Of a stretch of DNA of 64,000 nucleotides, positions 26,928 through 38,087 are shown piece by piece (the stretch's first letter is position 1; each line of letters starts with the position of its first letter). The notes below the pieces were generated by a model that ran no database searches, was not told the DNA's origin, and saw nothing but the letters and a program-made list of their open reading frames with translations. Source of the stretch: Methylophilus sp. Leaf416 (GTDB lineage: Bacteria > Pseudomonadota > Gammaproteobacteria > Burkholderiales > Methylophilaceae); contig NZ_LMQS01000004.1 of NCBI RefSeq assembly GCF_001424665.1, forward strand, positions 375,680 to 439,679, given 5' to 3'. The position numbers were made by a program, and so were the translations under genes.

Positions 26928-28694
26928 ATGGATTCTTCCCATTTTCTCGTCCAAGCAGCAATATATCTGTCTGCCGCCCTCATTCTGGTCCCCATCTTCA
27001 AAAGGCTGGGCCTGGGCTCGGTACTCGGTTATTTAATTGCCGGCATCCTGATTGGCCCGTATGCGATGAAACTGATTGCAGATCCGGAGCATGTGCTGCA
27101 CTTTGCTGAGTTTGGGGTGGTGCTGATGCTGTTCCTGATCGGCCTTGAACTCGAATCGCAAAAGGTATGGGAATTACGCAAGCTGTTATTTGGCCTGGGC
27201 GGTATGCAGGTAACACTGACCATACTGGTAGTGACAGTGATTGCTCACACCCTGAGGTTTAGCTGGAGCGAATCCATTATTATTGGTATGGGGGTGGCGA
27301 TGTCCTCGACCGCGATTGGACTCACCGCGCTGATTGAAAAGAAGCAGTTGCACACCTCAGGCGGGCAAGCTGCTTTTGCGACTCTGCTGTTCCAGGATTT
27401 ATCTGTCATTCCCTTATTTATGTTGCTGGCATTTCTGGCGCCCGACCGTTCTGCCTCCAGCTTTGATCTGCTGGCAGTCACTAAAGCGATCGCCGTGATT
27501 GTCGCCATCGTTCTTGCCAGCCGGACGGTATTGCGCCCCATTATGCGTGCCATCGCGCAGACCGGCGTGAGGGAAATTTTTGTCGCCTTTTCACTGTTGC
27601 TGGTGATCGGTATTTCGCTGGCGATGGAATCGGTGGGCTTATCAATGGCTCTCGGAACCTTTTTAGCTGGCGTACTACTGGCTGATTCGGAATACCGCTA
27701 TGAGCTCAGGCTGGATATTGAGCCGGTGAAAGGTTTGCTGTTGGGCCTCTTTTTTATTGCGGTCGGCATGACGGTGGATTTATCACTGGTGGCCAATCAG
27801 CCTCTGCTGATTTTCGGCTTCGCATTATTGATTGTCGCCATCAAAATTGGCGTGCTGATGGGGCTGGGCTGGGTGTTTAAATATTCCCTGCGTGACAAAT
27901 TATTGTTCGGTTTTTCCATTTCGCAAATCGGCGAGTTTGCTTTTGTTATTTTTGGCCTGGCCTTGGCGCAAAACTCTATTTCACGCGAAACCTACAATAT
28001 CCTGAATGCGATTGTCGCCGTCTCCATGCTGACCACGCCTATCCTGCTGTTACTGTATGACCGCTTTCTAAGCCTGCAATGCAGTGAACGGCCTAAAGAT
28101 GCTATCCCGGAAAATAACAGTGTCATCATTGCCGGCTTCGGACGTTTTGGCCAGATCGTGGGCCGCGTGCTGGTTGCCAAAGGGATTACGCCGACCTTGA
28201 TTGATAATGACCCTAACCAGGTCGATTTGATGCGTGATTTTGGCTGGCGTTGTTATTACGGTGATGCGTCGCGACTGGATTTGCTGGAAGAAGCAGGTAT
28301 CGCCGAAGCGAAATTGCTGGTGATTGCCGTGAATGATTCTGCCGCTGCGCTGGAGATGGCGAAACTGGTCAAGGAGCGCTGGCCTGCCGTGGCGATTGTC
28401 GCCAGGGCCAGAAGCCGTACCGACGCGTTTGATTTGCGCGAACTGGATTTAAACCCGATCCGGGAAACCTTTTATTCTTCACTGGAAGCCGCCAGACAAT
28501 CTTTGCTGGCGATTGGCGAAAGCGCCAGCGTGGCTGAAAAAGTCGTCAGGCAATTTGAAAAGCATGACCTGGATCAGCTTGAGGCTACATTGAAAATCCG
28601 CCATGACCGCAAAGCCATTTCCAGTCTGATGGAACAGGGCCGGCAGGATTTGAAAACTTTACTTGAGCTGGAAAGCCCTAATACCGAGACGTAA
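26928..28694 (+). CDS. KefB/KefC-type monovalent cation:proton antiporter (CPA2)
   Basis: A 588-aa protein with about twelve membrane helices (1-385; starts AAIYLSAALILVPIFKRLGLGSVLGYLIAGILIGP) and a cytoplasmic RCK/TrkA-N domain (about 400-515; VIIAGFGRFGQIVGRVL) that binds nucleotides. Such proteins exchange K+ (or Na+) for H+ and in the Kef group are gated by glutathione conjugates. The C-terminus has a short helical tail. It is a single-gene unit; no KefF/KefG ancillary gene is adjacent. The GST gene elsewhere in the window is not enough to infer glutathione gating. Confidence 0.92.
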   Translation: MDSSHFLVQAAIYLSAALILVPIFKRLGLGSVLGYLIAGILIGPYAMKLIADPEHVLHFAEFGVVLMLFLIGLELESQKVWELRKLLFGLGGMQVTLTILVVTVIAHTLRFSWSESIIIGMGVAMSSTAIGLTALIEKKQLHTSGGQAAFATLLFQDLSVIPLFMLLAFLAPDRSASSFDLLAVTKAIAVIVAIVLASRTVLRPIMRAIAQTGVREIFVAFSLLLVIGISLAMESVGLSMALGTFLAGVLLADSEYRYELRLDIEPVKGLLLGLFFIAVGMTVDLSLVANQPLLIFGFALLIVAIKIGVLMGLGWVFKYSLRDKLLFGFSISQIGEFAFVIFGLALAQNSISRETYNILNAIVAVSMLTTPILLLLYDRFLSLQCSERPKDAIPENNSVIIAGFGRFGQIVGRVLVAKGITPTLIDNDPNQVDLMRDFGWRCYYGDASRLDLLEEAGIAEAKLLVIAVNDSAAALEMAKLVKERWPAVAIVARARSRTDAFDLRELDLNPIRETFYSSLEAARQSLLAIGESASVAEKVVRQFEKHDLDQLEATLKIRHDRKAISSLMEQGRQDLKTLLELESPNTET

Positions 28695-28809
28695 AGATAT
28701 TCCTACAAAACTTAGAGTATTTGCCCTATAAATTTTTCTATTTTTTGCCGTTAATGTTCATATATCACGAGCAGCGGAATTAACGCTAATTTTGCTAAGG
28801 AACAGTGCA

Positions 28810-29091
28810 GTGGCTTCTACGGAAGCCCCTTTTTATGCCCAATTGATGAGCGAGCCTTTCATGAAAATAGAATTCAAAAAATCAGAAATGCAATCCAGCC
28901 TGGATTTTGTATATATCAACGGTGTATTAGCAGGTGAGTTTATTTCTGATGTGGAAAAGGAATCCTATTTGTTTGTGCCTGACGAAGGCGATCGCATATT
29001 GCTTACGCGTGTTGCTTATGACGAGGCATGCAAACTTCTCACTGGTGAATTGACGCAGTTGTATATTTATCGTGGGGCGAAAGCCGCGTGA
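28810..29091 (+). CDS. small hypothetical protein
   Basis: A 93-aa soluble protein of unknown function. The conserved-looking part begins at MKIEFKKSEMQSSLDFVYINGVLAGEF and alternates short strands and turns. I chose GTG 28810 because AAGGAA lies 7 bases upstream; TTG 28792 lacks a ribosome-binding site, and ATG 28846 or 28861 are possible later starts. It is flanked by the antiporter and the convergent UdgX gene, with no clear operon partner. Confidence 0.5.
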   Translation: MASTEAPFYAQLMSEPFMKIEFKKSEMQSSLDFVYINGVLAGEFISDVEKESYLFVPDEGDRILLTRVAYDEACKLLTGELTQLYIYRGAKAA

Positions 29092-29156
29092 TGACTTTGT
29101 GGATAGCCTCTGGATTTATAACTTCAGGATCTTACTCAATTTCCGAAAATAAGTTG

Positions 29157-30695
29157 TCACTCGCTAGCTGCAGCACTGACTATTGTCAGTCCCAGTTTAA
29201 GATCGTTCACTAACTGTTCATAGTATTGCTGTTTCGCCGCTTCATCCTTTGTACGCAGGATAAATGATGGGTGATAAGTCACTAGCGCCTGCCTACCCTC
29301 TGGCAAAGTAAACAGTTTTCCCCGATTGCTTTCCATCTCCAGCGCTACGCCAGTAATTGCATGTGCCGCGACCGTTCCCAACGCAATCACAACCCTTGGC
29401 TTTACAATGGCCATTTCCCCTTGTAACCACGGCCAATAAGTCTTGATATCACCGATACCAGGCAACATACGCACCCGGCGCGTGCCTTGCAGCTTGAATT
29501 TATAGTGCTTGAGTGCATTGGTGATATAAGTGTCTGATCGCTGTATACCTGAATGCAGTAAAGCCTGGTTCAGCAGTTTCCCGGCCGGACCAATAAACGG
29601 CTCACCCGCCAGATCTTCCTGTTCGCCCGGTTGTTCTCCCAGCAGCATCAGAGAAGCTGGCACCGCACCAATGCCTAATACCGCTTGCGTGGCATGCACC
29701 GCAAGCGGAAATTCTTGCGCCAGCATACTTTCATTCCATCTGCGTAATGCAGCGATTGCCTGTGTTTCGTCTACAGGGATGGCGCTCTGCCTGCTGCCTA
29801 CATACTTGACTACTTTACGCTGCGGCACCGTCGGTTCGGCTGCAATCATGCTATCCATGCGTTGCGAGGAGTTCGCTATCAACTCGGCTATCAACGGCGC
29901 TTCCGGCAGATTGCGCCAGTATTTTTTGGGCATTTGCGACTGCATGGCTGATATTTTGAGCCTTGCCGGGTTAAAGATACTGCGGTAATACGAGCGCCAT
30001 AAGTCCTCGCCGGCATCATCAGCCGGTGCATCGGCTTTGCTAGCCCCCGGACTATAACTTAATGCTGTGCCATCCCAATGCATGCAGATGGAAGGCGTAA
30101 GTATGGACCAGCGCATATTGGTAAATCGCCCGGTGAAGAACGGTGCTGAAGCTTCGACGATGTGATGACTGGGCTCAAACCAGGCCACAAACTCGGATTC
30201 TTCACCCTCAATCTCTATTTCGCGGAATCGTACAAAGGCCTTCATTTTATGCAGATCACGGCGTACGGCTTTGATCATGAATTGAATGCGCGCTACATCC
30301 GGATCGAATGAAATCCGCAATAGTTTCTGCTCTTCTCTCAATCGCCACAACAGACGGTACAACAAGCCAAAACGGGTCGGGTCGCTGTGCAAGATGGCTT
30401 TACGGCAAAGCTCGATAAAATCGCGTGGGACCTTGAATTGAGTGACTGGAAACTGACTAACCTGTGGTTGGCTAATTTGTGATTGGCTGGAATGGAGAGG
30501 GACTGATGGCGATTGATCAAATAACTGATTATGCTGCCTATCCGGCTTGAATTCAGGGCTATCGAATAAACCGCCGCCCTCATCACCCACCCGCCATTCG
30601 ATATTTTCAGGTGCGATGCCTTGAGCTAGCAAAGCCCGGGCAGCGTTGCGCCAGCCTTCAAAATCGGTTTCATTGGCTAGCCGGACTACCTGCAT
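29157..30695 (-). CDS. DUF4130-UdgX fusion, uracil-DNA glycosylase family
   Basis: A 512-aa fusion. The N-terminal half (about 1-240) is a DUF4130/'DNA metabolism' domain; a Gln/Ser-rich linker lies at about 60-90. The C-terminal half (about 300-505) is a UdgX-type uracil-DNA glycosylase with GEQPGEQEDLAGEPFIGPAG (353-372) and HPSFILR (475-481). UdgX of Mycobacterium smegmatis binds uracil-DNA covalently through His in its KRRIH loop. Here the loop reads TRRVR (405-409): Arg409 (codon 29469-29471, CGT in coding sense) stands where that His is expected. Fe-S ligands typical of family 4-like UDGs should be elsewhere. It follows the radical-SAM gene after 48 bp, the usual genomic pair. Confidence 0.85.
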   Translation of the reverse strand: MQVVRLANETDFEGWRNAARALLAQGIAPENIEWRVGDEGGGLFDSPEFKPDRQHNQLFDQSPSVPLHSSQSQISQPQVSQFPVTQFKVPRDFIELCRKAILHSDPTRFGLLYRLLWRLREEQKLLRISFDPDVARIQFMIKAVRRDLHKMKAFVRFREIEIEGEESEFVAWFEPSHHIVEASAPFFTGRFTNMRWSILTPSICMHWDGTALSYSPGASKADAPADDAGEDLWRSYYRSIFNPARLKISAMQSQMPKKYWRNLPEAPLIAELIANSSQRMDSMIAAEPTVPQRKVVKYVGSRQSAIPVDETQAIAALRRWNESMLAQEFPLAVHATQAVLGIGAVPASLMLLGEQPGEQEDLAGEPFIGPAGKLLNQALLHSGIQRSDTYITNALKHYKFKLQGTRRVRMLPGIGDIKTYWPWLQGEMAIVKPRVVIALGTVAAHAITGVALEMESNRGKLFTLPEGRQALVTYHPSFILRTKDEAAKQQYYEQLVNDLKLGLTIVSAAASE

Positions 30696-30743
30696 GTGGC
30701 CTTCTGAATACGTTGAGTCTGCAAGAAGAGATAGCTCGATAAG

Positions 30744-31982
30744 CTAGAACGGTTCGAACAGGCCAAACTGTTGCGGGGCTATCGATTGCTGCAAGCGCTG
30801 TTTCAGGTTGTTGTCATCCAGGCTACGGCCAGGATGATAATCAGGCAGCATCACGAACGGCAGCACTTTTTTCAGTGAAACGCGCAAACGCGCCAGATCC
30901 TCGTAACGGATGGGTCGTACTCTGCGAGCAGTGACAATGCGGGCAACGCTGGTCACCCCCAACCCAGGTACGCGCAACAACATCGCCTTGGGTGCACGGT
31001 TAAGGTCAACCGGAAACTGCTCGCGATGCTGCAATGCCCAGGCTGTTTTCGGGTCGACATCGAGATCGAGCATACCATCCTGGCCGGTCACTATCTCTTG
31101 AGCATCAAACCCGTAAAAGCGTAACAACCAGTCGGCCTGATATAGCCGGTGCTCGCGTACCAGCGGTGGCGCTTTCAGCGGCAGCACTTTACTGGCATCA
31201 GGTATCGGGCTGAAGGCCGAGTAGTAGACACGCCGCAAGCGGAACGCACCATAGAGGTTGGCGCTGGTATCGAGAATGGCGCGATCGTCTGTCGTATCCG
31301 CACCGACGATCATCTGTGTGCTCTGGCCGCCGGGGGCGAAGCGCGGGGGCTTTTTGCCAGTCAGCGTTTTATCTTTGCTCTCGTCTATCTTGAGCCGCAA
31401 ATGACCCATGGAACGGCGTATGGCCTGCCCATCTTTTTCAGGCGCCAGCGTACGCAGGCTGGCGATAGTAGGCAGCTCGACATTGATACTGAGGCGGTCA
31501 GCATACAAACCGGCGCGGGCCATCAGTTCAGGGCTGGCATCGGGAATCGTTTTCAGGTGGATATAACCGCGAAAGTCGTGCTCTTCGCGTAGTACCCGCG
31601 CCACCTCCACCACTTGCTCCATGGTGTAGTCCGGATTGCGGATAATACCTGAACTCAGAAAAAGTCCTTCAATGTAGTTGCGCCGATAAAAGCTCAGCGT
31701 GAGGTTAACAACTTCCTTTATACTGAAGCGTGCACGGGGCACATTGCTGCTGACGCGGTTAACGCAATAGACGCAGTCATACACACAGAAATTGGTTAGC
31801 AAAATTTTCAGTAGTGAAATACAGCGGCCATCAGGCGCGTAGCTGTGACATATGCCCATGCCAGTAGTTGAGCCTATGCCTTTGCCGCCTGTCGAAGTAC
31901 GCTTGTCGGTACCGCTGGAGGCACACGAAGCATCGTATTTAGCGGCGTCAGCCAGTATTTCGAGTTTTTGCTTAAGCTCCAT
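30744..31982 (-). CDS. putative DNA modification/repair radical SAM protein
   Basis: A 412-aa radical SAM protein. The 4Fe-4S motif is CVYDCVYC (CX3CX2C), followed by a TIM-barrel-like core, and the C-terminal part carries a helix-hairpin-helix element (RVPGLGVTSVARIVTAR) suggesting DNA binding. Families of this type occur beside UdgX/DUF4130 and are thought to act in DNA repair or base modification; the reaction is unknown. I chose ATG 31982 (MELKQKLEILADAAKYD) since it begins the conserved part; a TTG at 32021 would add 13 residues. It is first of the two-gene leftward unit with the UdgX fusion. Confidence 0.85.
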   Translation of the reverse strand: MELKQKLEILADAAKYDASCASSGTDKRTSTGGKGIGSTTGMGICHSYAPDGRCISLLKILLTNFCVYDCVYCVNRVSSNVPRARFSIKEVVNLTLSFYRRNYIEGLFLSSGIIRNPDYTMEQVVEVARVLREEHDFRGYIHLKTIPDASPELMARAGLYADRLSINVELPTIASLRTLAPEKDGQAIRRSMGHLRLKIDESKDKTLTGKKPPRFAPGGQSTQMIVGADTTDDRAILDTSANLYGAFRLRRVYYSAFSPIPDASKVLPLKAPPLVREHRLYQADWLLRFYGFDAQEIVTGQDGMLDLDVDPKTAWALQHREQFPVDLNRAPKAMLLRVPGLGVTSVARIVTARRVRPIRYEDLARLRVSLKKVLPFVMLPDYHPGRSLDDNNLKQRLQQSIAPQQFGLFEPF

Positions 31983-32202
31983 GCCGGTCTTTTTGAGTGG
32001 GTTTCTTAAATGAAAGTACAACAGAAATATGACCCGGCAACGGCTCCTTGGTTCTGGATTTAGCCATTTAGAATTATGTTTTTCTATAAGCTAGTCGCGC
32101 GTACCGCAAGTGTGACGTCTCCCTTCAAAACCCTAACCAATATCTAAAAGTACGAGTTCATCATTCATCATATTGACGAAAAACTACTTATATCCTCAAC
32201 AA

Positions 32203-32227
32203 GAAAAAGGCCCCATGAGGAGCCTTT
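32203..32227 (-). terminator. terminator downstream of gyrB
   Basis: AAAGGCCCC (32206-32214) pairs with GGAGCCTTT (32219-32227) with one mismatch, around an ATGA loop. On the minus strand it ends in a T run (positions 32208-32204). It sits about 50 bp past the gyrB stop and ends the leftward dnaA-dnaN-gyrB unit. Confidence 0.7.
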
Positions 32228-32278
32228 AACTTATTACCATTTGATCGGATTTTTTATTTGATCAGACGCTAGATGCTG

Positions 32279-34705
<2,427 letters not shown>

Positions 34706-34735
34706 TTAAAAGACGATTGAAACCAATACATTCCC

Positions 34736-34751
34736 TGTTTCACGTGAAACA
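34736..34751. promoter_or_regulatory. parS centromere site 1 (dnaN-gyrB gap)
   Basis: TGTTTCACGTGAAACA matches the conserved parS sequence bound by chromosomal ParB (TGTTNCACGTGAAACA in Bacillus). Flanking bases extend the perfect palindrome to 22 bp (34733-34754). It is within 7 kb of an intact parA-parB pair. ParB binding here would nucleate spreading and origin segregation. Confidence 0.92.
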
Positions 34752-34764
34752 GGGTAATCCTGCA

Positions 34765-35868
34765 TTATATGCGCATTGGCATCACAACGTATTTATAGTT
34801 GGTATCGCTGGCAGTGGTGATCAGGCAACTGCTATTGGCATCAGCAAACGCAAACTGGATGTTTTCATCGCCCAGATTGTTCAAGACATCAATCAGGTAA
34901 GTGACATTAAAACCAATATCCAACGCTGCTTTGCTGTAATCAATATCCAATTCTTCTTCGGCTTCTTCCTGCTCAGTGTTGGTGCTGATCAGCTTAAGCT
35001 GCCCATCGGTGATCACCATGCGGATACTGCGATATTTTTCGTTAGATAAAATTGACGCACGTTGCAAGGCACTCAAAATTGCCTGGCGATTGACTTCAAA
35101 CGTATTCTGGTGACCATTGGGGATTACGCGGTTGTAATCAGGGAATTTGCCATCGATCACTTTACTGATCAGTTGAATATCACCAAATTCAAAACTAACC
35201 TGGCCATTCAATAAATCAATCACTACCGGTGAATCAGATTGTTCATCCAGTAATTTGGTTAATTCCAACACGGTCTTGCGCGGCAGGATTACTTCAGTTT
35301 TTTCAAACTCCTGGTCCAGTGTTGTATTGGTATAACTCAGGCGGTGACCATCGGTACCCACTACATGCAACTGGTTACCTTGCACTTCCATCAACAGGCC
35401 GTTCAGGTAATAGCGGATATCCTGTTGCGCCATAGCAAATTCAACCTGTTTCAACAGGCGTTTCAGTTCTGATTGCGCCAGGCTGAAACTGATGTTCTGG
35501 CCGCTGGCTTTGCTCATTAAAGGATAATCCGCAGCAGGCAAGGTTTGCAGGTTAAATCTGCTCTTGCCTGCTTTCAGGGTGATGCGGTTATCCTGGTTAT
35601 TCATTTCTATCGTGGTGCTGTCAGGCAATGAACGGCAGATATCCAGTAATTTCTTGGCAGAGATGGTAGTACTCAACTCACCCTCAACGCCACTATTTAC
35701 TTTTAGCGAAATCTGCATTTCCAGGTCGGTCGCCGTCAAATGCATTTCCTGTTGTTTGATGTTAATCAACAAATTGGAAAGTATCGGTAACGTATGTCTG
35801 CGTTCTACGATTCCGGTGACATTGTTAAGTGGTTTTAGCAATACTTCACGGCTGATTTTGATTTGCAT
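34765..35868 (-). CDS. dnaN: DNA polymerase III beta sliding clamp
   Basis: A 367-aa beta clamp with the usual three-domain length. Conserved segments include NVTGIVERRHTLPILSNLLI near the N-terminus, FSLAQSELKRLLKQVEFAMAQQDIRYYLNGLL, GTDGHRLSY, and the C-terminal YKYVVMPMRI that forms part of the clamp-binding pocket. It encircles DNA and tethers Pol III and repair proteins. It lies downstream of dnaA, from which it is separated by about 270 bp containing DnaA boxes; no recF follows. Confidence 0.98.
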   Translation of the reverse strand: MQIKISREVLLKPLNNVTGIVERRHTLPILSNLLINIKQQEMHLTATDLEMQISLKVNSGVEGELSTTISAKKLLDICRSLPDSTTIEMNNQDNRITLKAGKSRFNLQTLPAADYPLMSKASGQNISFSLAQSELKRLLKQVEFAMAQQDIRYYLNGLLMEVQGNQLHVVGTDGHRLSYTNTTLDQEFEKTEVILPRKTVLELTKLLDEQSDSPVVIDLLNGQVSFEFGDIQLISKVIDGKFPDYNRVIPNGHQNTFEVNRQAILSALQRASILSNEKYRSIRMVITDGQLKLISTNTEQEEAEEELDIDYSKAALDIGFNVTYLIDVLNNLGDENIQFAFADANSSCLITTASDTNYKYVVMPMRI

Positions 35869-36137
35869 GGCCTGACCTAATTAATAACTTTATTTCAATA
35901 TATAAAAGATAAGAATAATAGTAATGATACGATTATTTGTGGGTAACTTAAAAACCTATTAAAATTCAACCACTTGTTGCACTGTTAGCTTGTGCATAAA
36001 TTGCGGTTTAAACCTGCATTGTTTGTGCCTGGTATTGTAAACTGAATTTATCCTGGCTTTACGCAATATTTAAACACAGTTCATTCGCATCTTATCCACA
36101 GCTTTTGTTTTCAATCTGTTGCTTTAATCCCTGATGA
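35869..36137. other. dnaA-dnaN intergenic region, candidate oriC
   Basis: About 269 bp, strongly AT-rich at the dnaN side (35881-35930, a possible unwinding element). DnaA-box matches: TTATCCACA at 36092-36100 (exact), TGTGCATAA at 35991-35999 (reverse of TTATGCACA), and a one-mismatch TGTGGGTAA at 35938-35946. Gene directions reverse across the dnaA/rpmH interval nearby. Box clustering plus AT-richness makes this the best oriC candidate; the dnaA-rpmH gap is the alternative. Confidence 0.6.
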
Positions 36138-37568
36138 CTAATCTCTAATTACCTGCGTTAAAAAACCGATATCTCTAGCGAGTGTCTGGTCATTTAAACG
36201 CAATTGTTCAATTTCGTCACAGGCATGCATCACTGTTGTATGGTGACGTCCGCCAAAAGCTTCGCCTATCTCCGGAAAGCTGTGATTGGTTAGTTCCCTG
36301 GCTAATGACATGGCTACCTGGCGTGGCCGAGCCACATTGCGTGAGCGTTTTTTGCTGAACATATCACTGACTTTAATCTTGTAATAGTCAGCCACCGTTT
36401 TTTGTATGTTCTCTATGGTAATCTGGCGGCCACGCACTGCGATCAGATCACGTAAGGCATCTTTGGCCAAATGTACATCGATGGCATGGCCGGTAAAGTT
36501 AGCCATGGCGATAATACGGTTGAGTGCACCTTCAAGTTCACGTACGCTGGAACGGATCTGTTTGGCAACAAAAAACGCCACATCTTCATGCAGGTTGATT
36601 TTGAGCGTCTCGGCTTTTTTACGCAGGATGGCTACGCGCATTTCCAGTTCCGGTGGCTCAACAGCCACGGTCAGGCCCCAGCTGAAGCGCGTGCGCAAAC
36701 GTTCATCCATATCCACGATTTCTTTTGGATAGGTATCACAGGTGATTACGATCTGTTTTTTTTCTTCAATCAAGGTATTGAACGCGTAAAAAAACTCTTC
36801 TTGCGTCCGCGTTTTCTTGGCGAAGAATTGAATGTCATCGATCAGCAATAAATCCAGGGAATGGTATTGCTGTTTAAATTCATCAAACGCTTTATTTTCG
36901 TAAGCTTTCACCACATCCGATACATAGCGCTCGGCATGCAGGTAGCGGATATTGGCATCCGGTTTAACTTTTTTCAGCTCGTTACCAATCGCCTGTAGCA
37001 AATGCGTTTTACCCAGCCCTACTCCACCATAAATAAATAGCGGGTTATAGGCTTGGCCCGGATTACCGGCAACTTGTATCGCGGCCGCACGTGCCAATTG
37101 ATTGGCGCGCCCCGTCACATAGTTATCAAACAGGAAACTGTTATTCAGCCCGCTGCTCTTTTCAGCTTTTAAATTTTTAACCGGCGCACGGCTAGGCAGT
37201 GGTTTCTTTTCTGCAATTCTTTCCAGTGCTCTTGGCGGGAGTTTCGCTGAAGGTTTTTCACTAGTACCAGAATCAATTTTTATAGAAGGCATACCTGCGG
37301 CTGGATTCACCAAACCCGGTTCGGTTTGCAAAATGCTGCTATCGACAATCAGTTCAACCACGACTGAGGTGGAGAGTTCGTGTGCAATGGTTTCAATGCG
37401 GGTGAAGAACTTGCTTTTCACCCATTGCATCACAAACTTGTTAGGCGCAACAATTTGCACAGCCTGACCATTCACGCGTGCTCGCAGGGGTTTAATCCAG
37501 GTATTGTATTGTTGTGCGGACAGTTCCTGTTCGAACTTCAGCAGACAATGCGCCCAAAAATTTTCCAT
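36138..37568 (-). CDS. dnaA: chromosomal replication initiator protein DnaA
   Basis: A 476-aa DnaA. Domain I (about 1-85, FWAHCLLKFEQELSAQQYNTWIKPL), a variable linker, the AAA+ domain with Walker A GGVGLGKTHLLQAIGN and Walker B LLLIDDIQFF, and domain IV with the DnaA-box-binding signature (GGRHHTTVMHACDEI). It opens oriC and regulates its own gene. I chose ATG 37568 (MENFWAHC), matching betaproteobacterial homologues; ATG 37592 with AGGAG 12 bases upstream would add eight residues. A DnaA box at 37736-37744 upstream suggests autoregulation. Confidence 0.97.
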   Translation of the reverse strand: MENFWAHCLLKFEQELSAQQYNTWIKPLRARVNGQAVQIVAPNKFVMQWVKSKFFTRIETIAHELSTSVVVELIVDSSILQTEPGLVNPAAGMPSIKIDSGTSEKPSAKLPPRALERIAEKKPLPSRAPVKNLKAEKSSGLNNSFLFDNYVTGRANQLARAAAIQVAGNPGQAYNPLFIYGGVGLGKTHLLQAIGNELKKVKPDANIRYLHAERYVSDVVKAYENKAFDEFKQQYHSLDLLLIDDIQFFAKKTRTQEEFFYAFNTLIEEKKQIVITCDTYPKEIVDMDERLRTRFSWGLTVAVEPPELEMRVAILRKKAETLKINLHEDVAFFVAKQIRSSVRELEGALNRIIAMANFTGHAIDVHLAKDALRDLIAVRGRQITIENIQKTVADYYKIKVSDMFSKKRSRNVARPRQVAMSLARELTNHSFPEIGEAFGGRHHTTVMHACDEIEQLRLNDQTLARDIGFLTQVIRD

Positions 37569-37735
37569 TGCTCCAGTGTTTTTCAATATCATGCAAAAAG
37601 CTTACTCCTGCTAGTCAGCCTTGGAGAAGTTTGCGTTTTATTCTTTATAATTGCCAGGAAAGAGTGGCAGAAGTGGGAATCAGAGCTATTCAACTGCATG
37701 ATTCACGGGGAACATTCTAAACGTTTTAGCATGAG

Positions 37736-37744
37736 TTATCCACA
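37736..37744 (+). promoter_or_regulatory. DnaA box upstream of dnaA
   Basis: TTATCCACA, an exact 9-mer DnaA box, 168 bp upstream of the chosen dnaA start and 32 bp before the rpmH -35 element. It may serve dnaA autoregulation. Confidence 0.7.
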
Positions 37745-37775
37745 GCCTGCACCGATAAAAATATAAAAAAAATCA

Positions 37776-37805
37776 TTGACATAGTCTGTCGAAATCATGT
37801 TTAAT
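37776..37805 (+). promoter_or_regulatory. predicted sigma-70 promoter of rpmH
   Basis: TTGACA (37776-37781), 18-base spacer, TTTAAT (37800-37805). The -35 is exact and the -10 has one mismatch. It is about 100 bp before the rpmH start and the only strong candidate in the gap. Confidence 0.6.
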
Positions 37806-37906
37806 TAAGGGTTTTCGAAATCGGCAAAATTCAGCTGGGAAATCAGCAGAGCCGAAACAGATTTTAACTGCCGGGATTATTCCCTACTTGGCACAGGAGC
37901 TAAATA

Positions 37907-38041
37907 ATGAAACGTACCTACCAACCATCTAAAACACGTCGTGCCCGTACCCATGGCTTTCTGGTGCGCATGAAAACCAAAGGTGGCCGTGCAGTCATTG
38001 CTGCCCGTCGCGCTAAAGGCCGTAAACGCCTGGGTCTGTAA
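37907..38041 (+). CDS. rpmH: 50S ribosomal protein L34
   Basis: A 44-aa, very basic protein beginning [18 protein letters not shown] and ending GRKRLGL, the standard L34 sequence and length. It binds 23S rRNA in the large subunit. An AGGAG sits 7 bases before the ATG. It is first of the rightward rpmH-rnpA-yidD-yidC-mnmE group; a strong terminator-like hairpin 66 bp past its stop probably limits read-through. Confidence 0.98.
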   Translation: MKRTYQPSKTRRARTHGFLVRMKTKGGRAVIAARRAKGRKRLGL

Positions 38042-38087
38042 TCCCCGGTATGGCATTGCTTAGTCAATGCATGACATTATAAAAGCC

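Larger units (their letters stand above)
37593..37906. other. dnaA-rpmH divergent intergenic region
   Basis: About 314 bp between divergent dnaA and rpmH. It holds one exact DnaA box (37736-37744), an A-rich tract (about 37755-37772), the predicted rpmH promoter (37776-37805) and the AGGAG of rpmH (37895-37899). The single box fits DnaA control of these promoters; with few boxes it is a weaker oriC candidate than 35869-36137. Confidence 0.6.
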
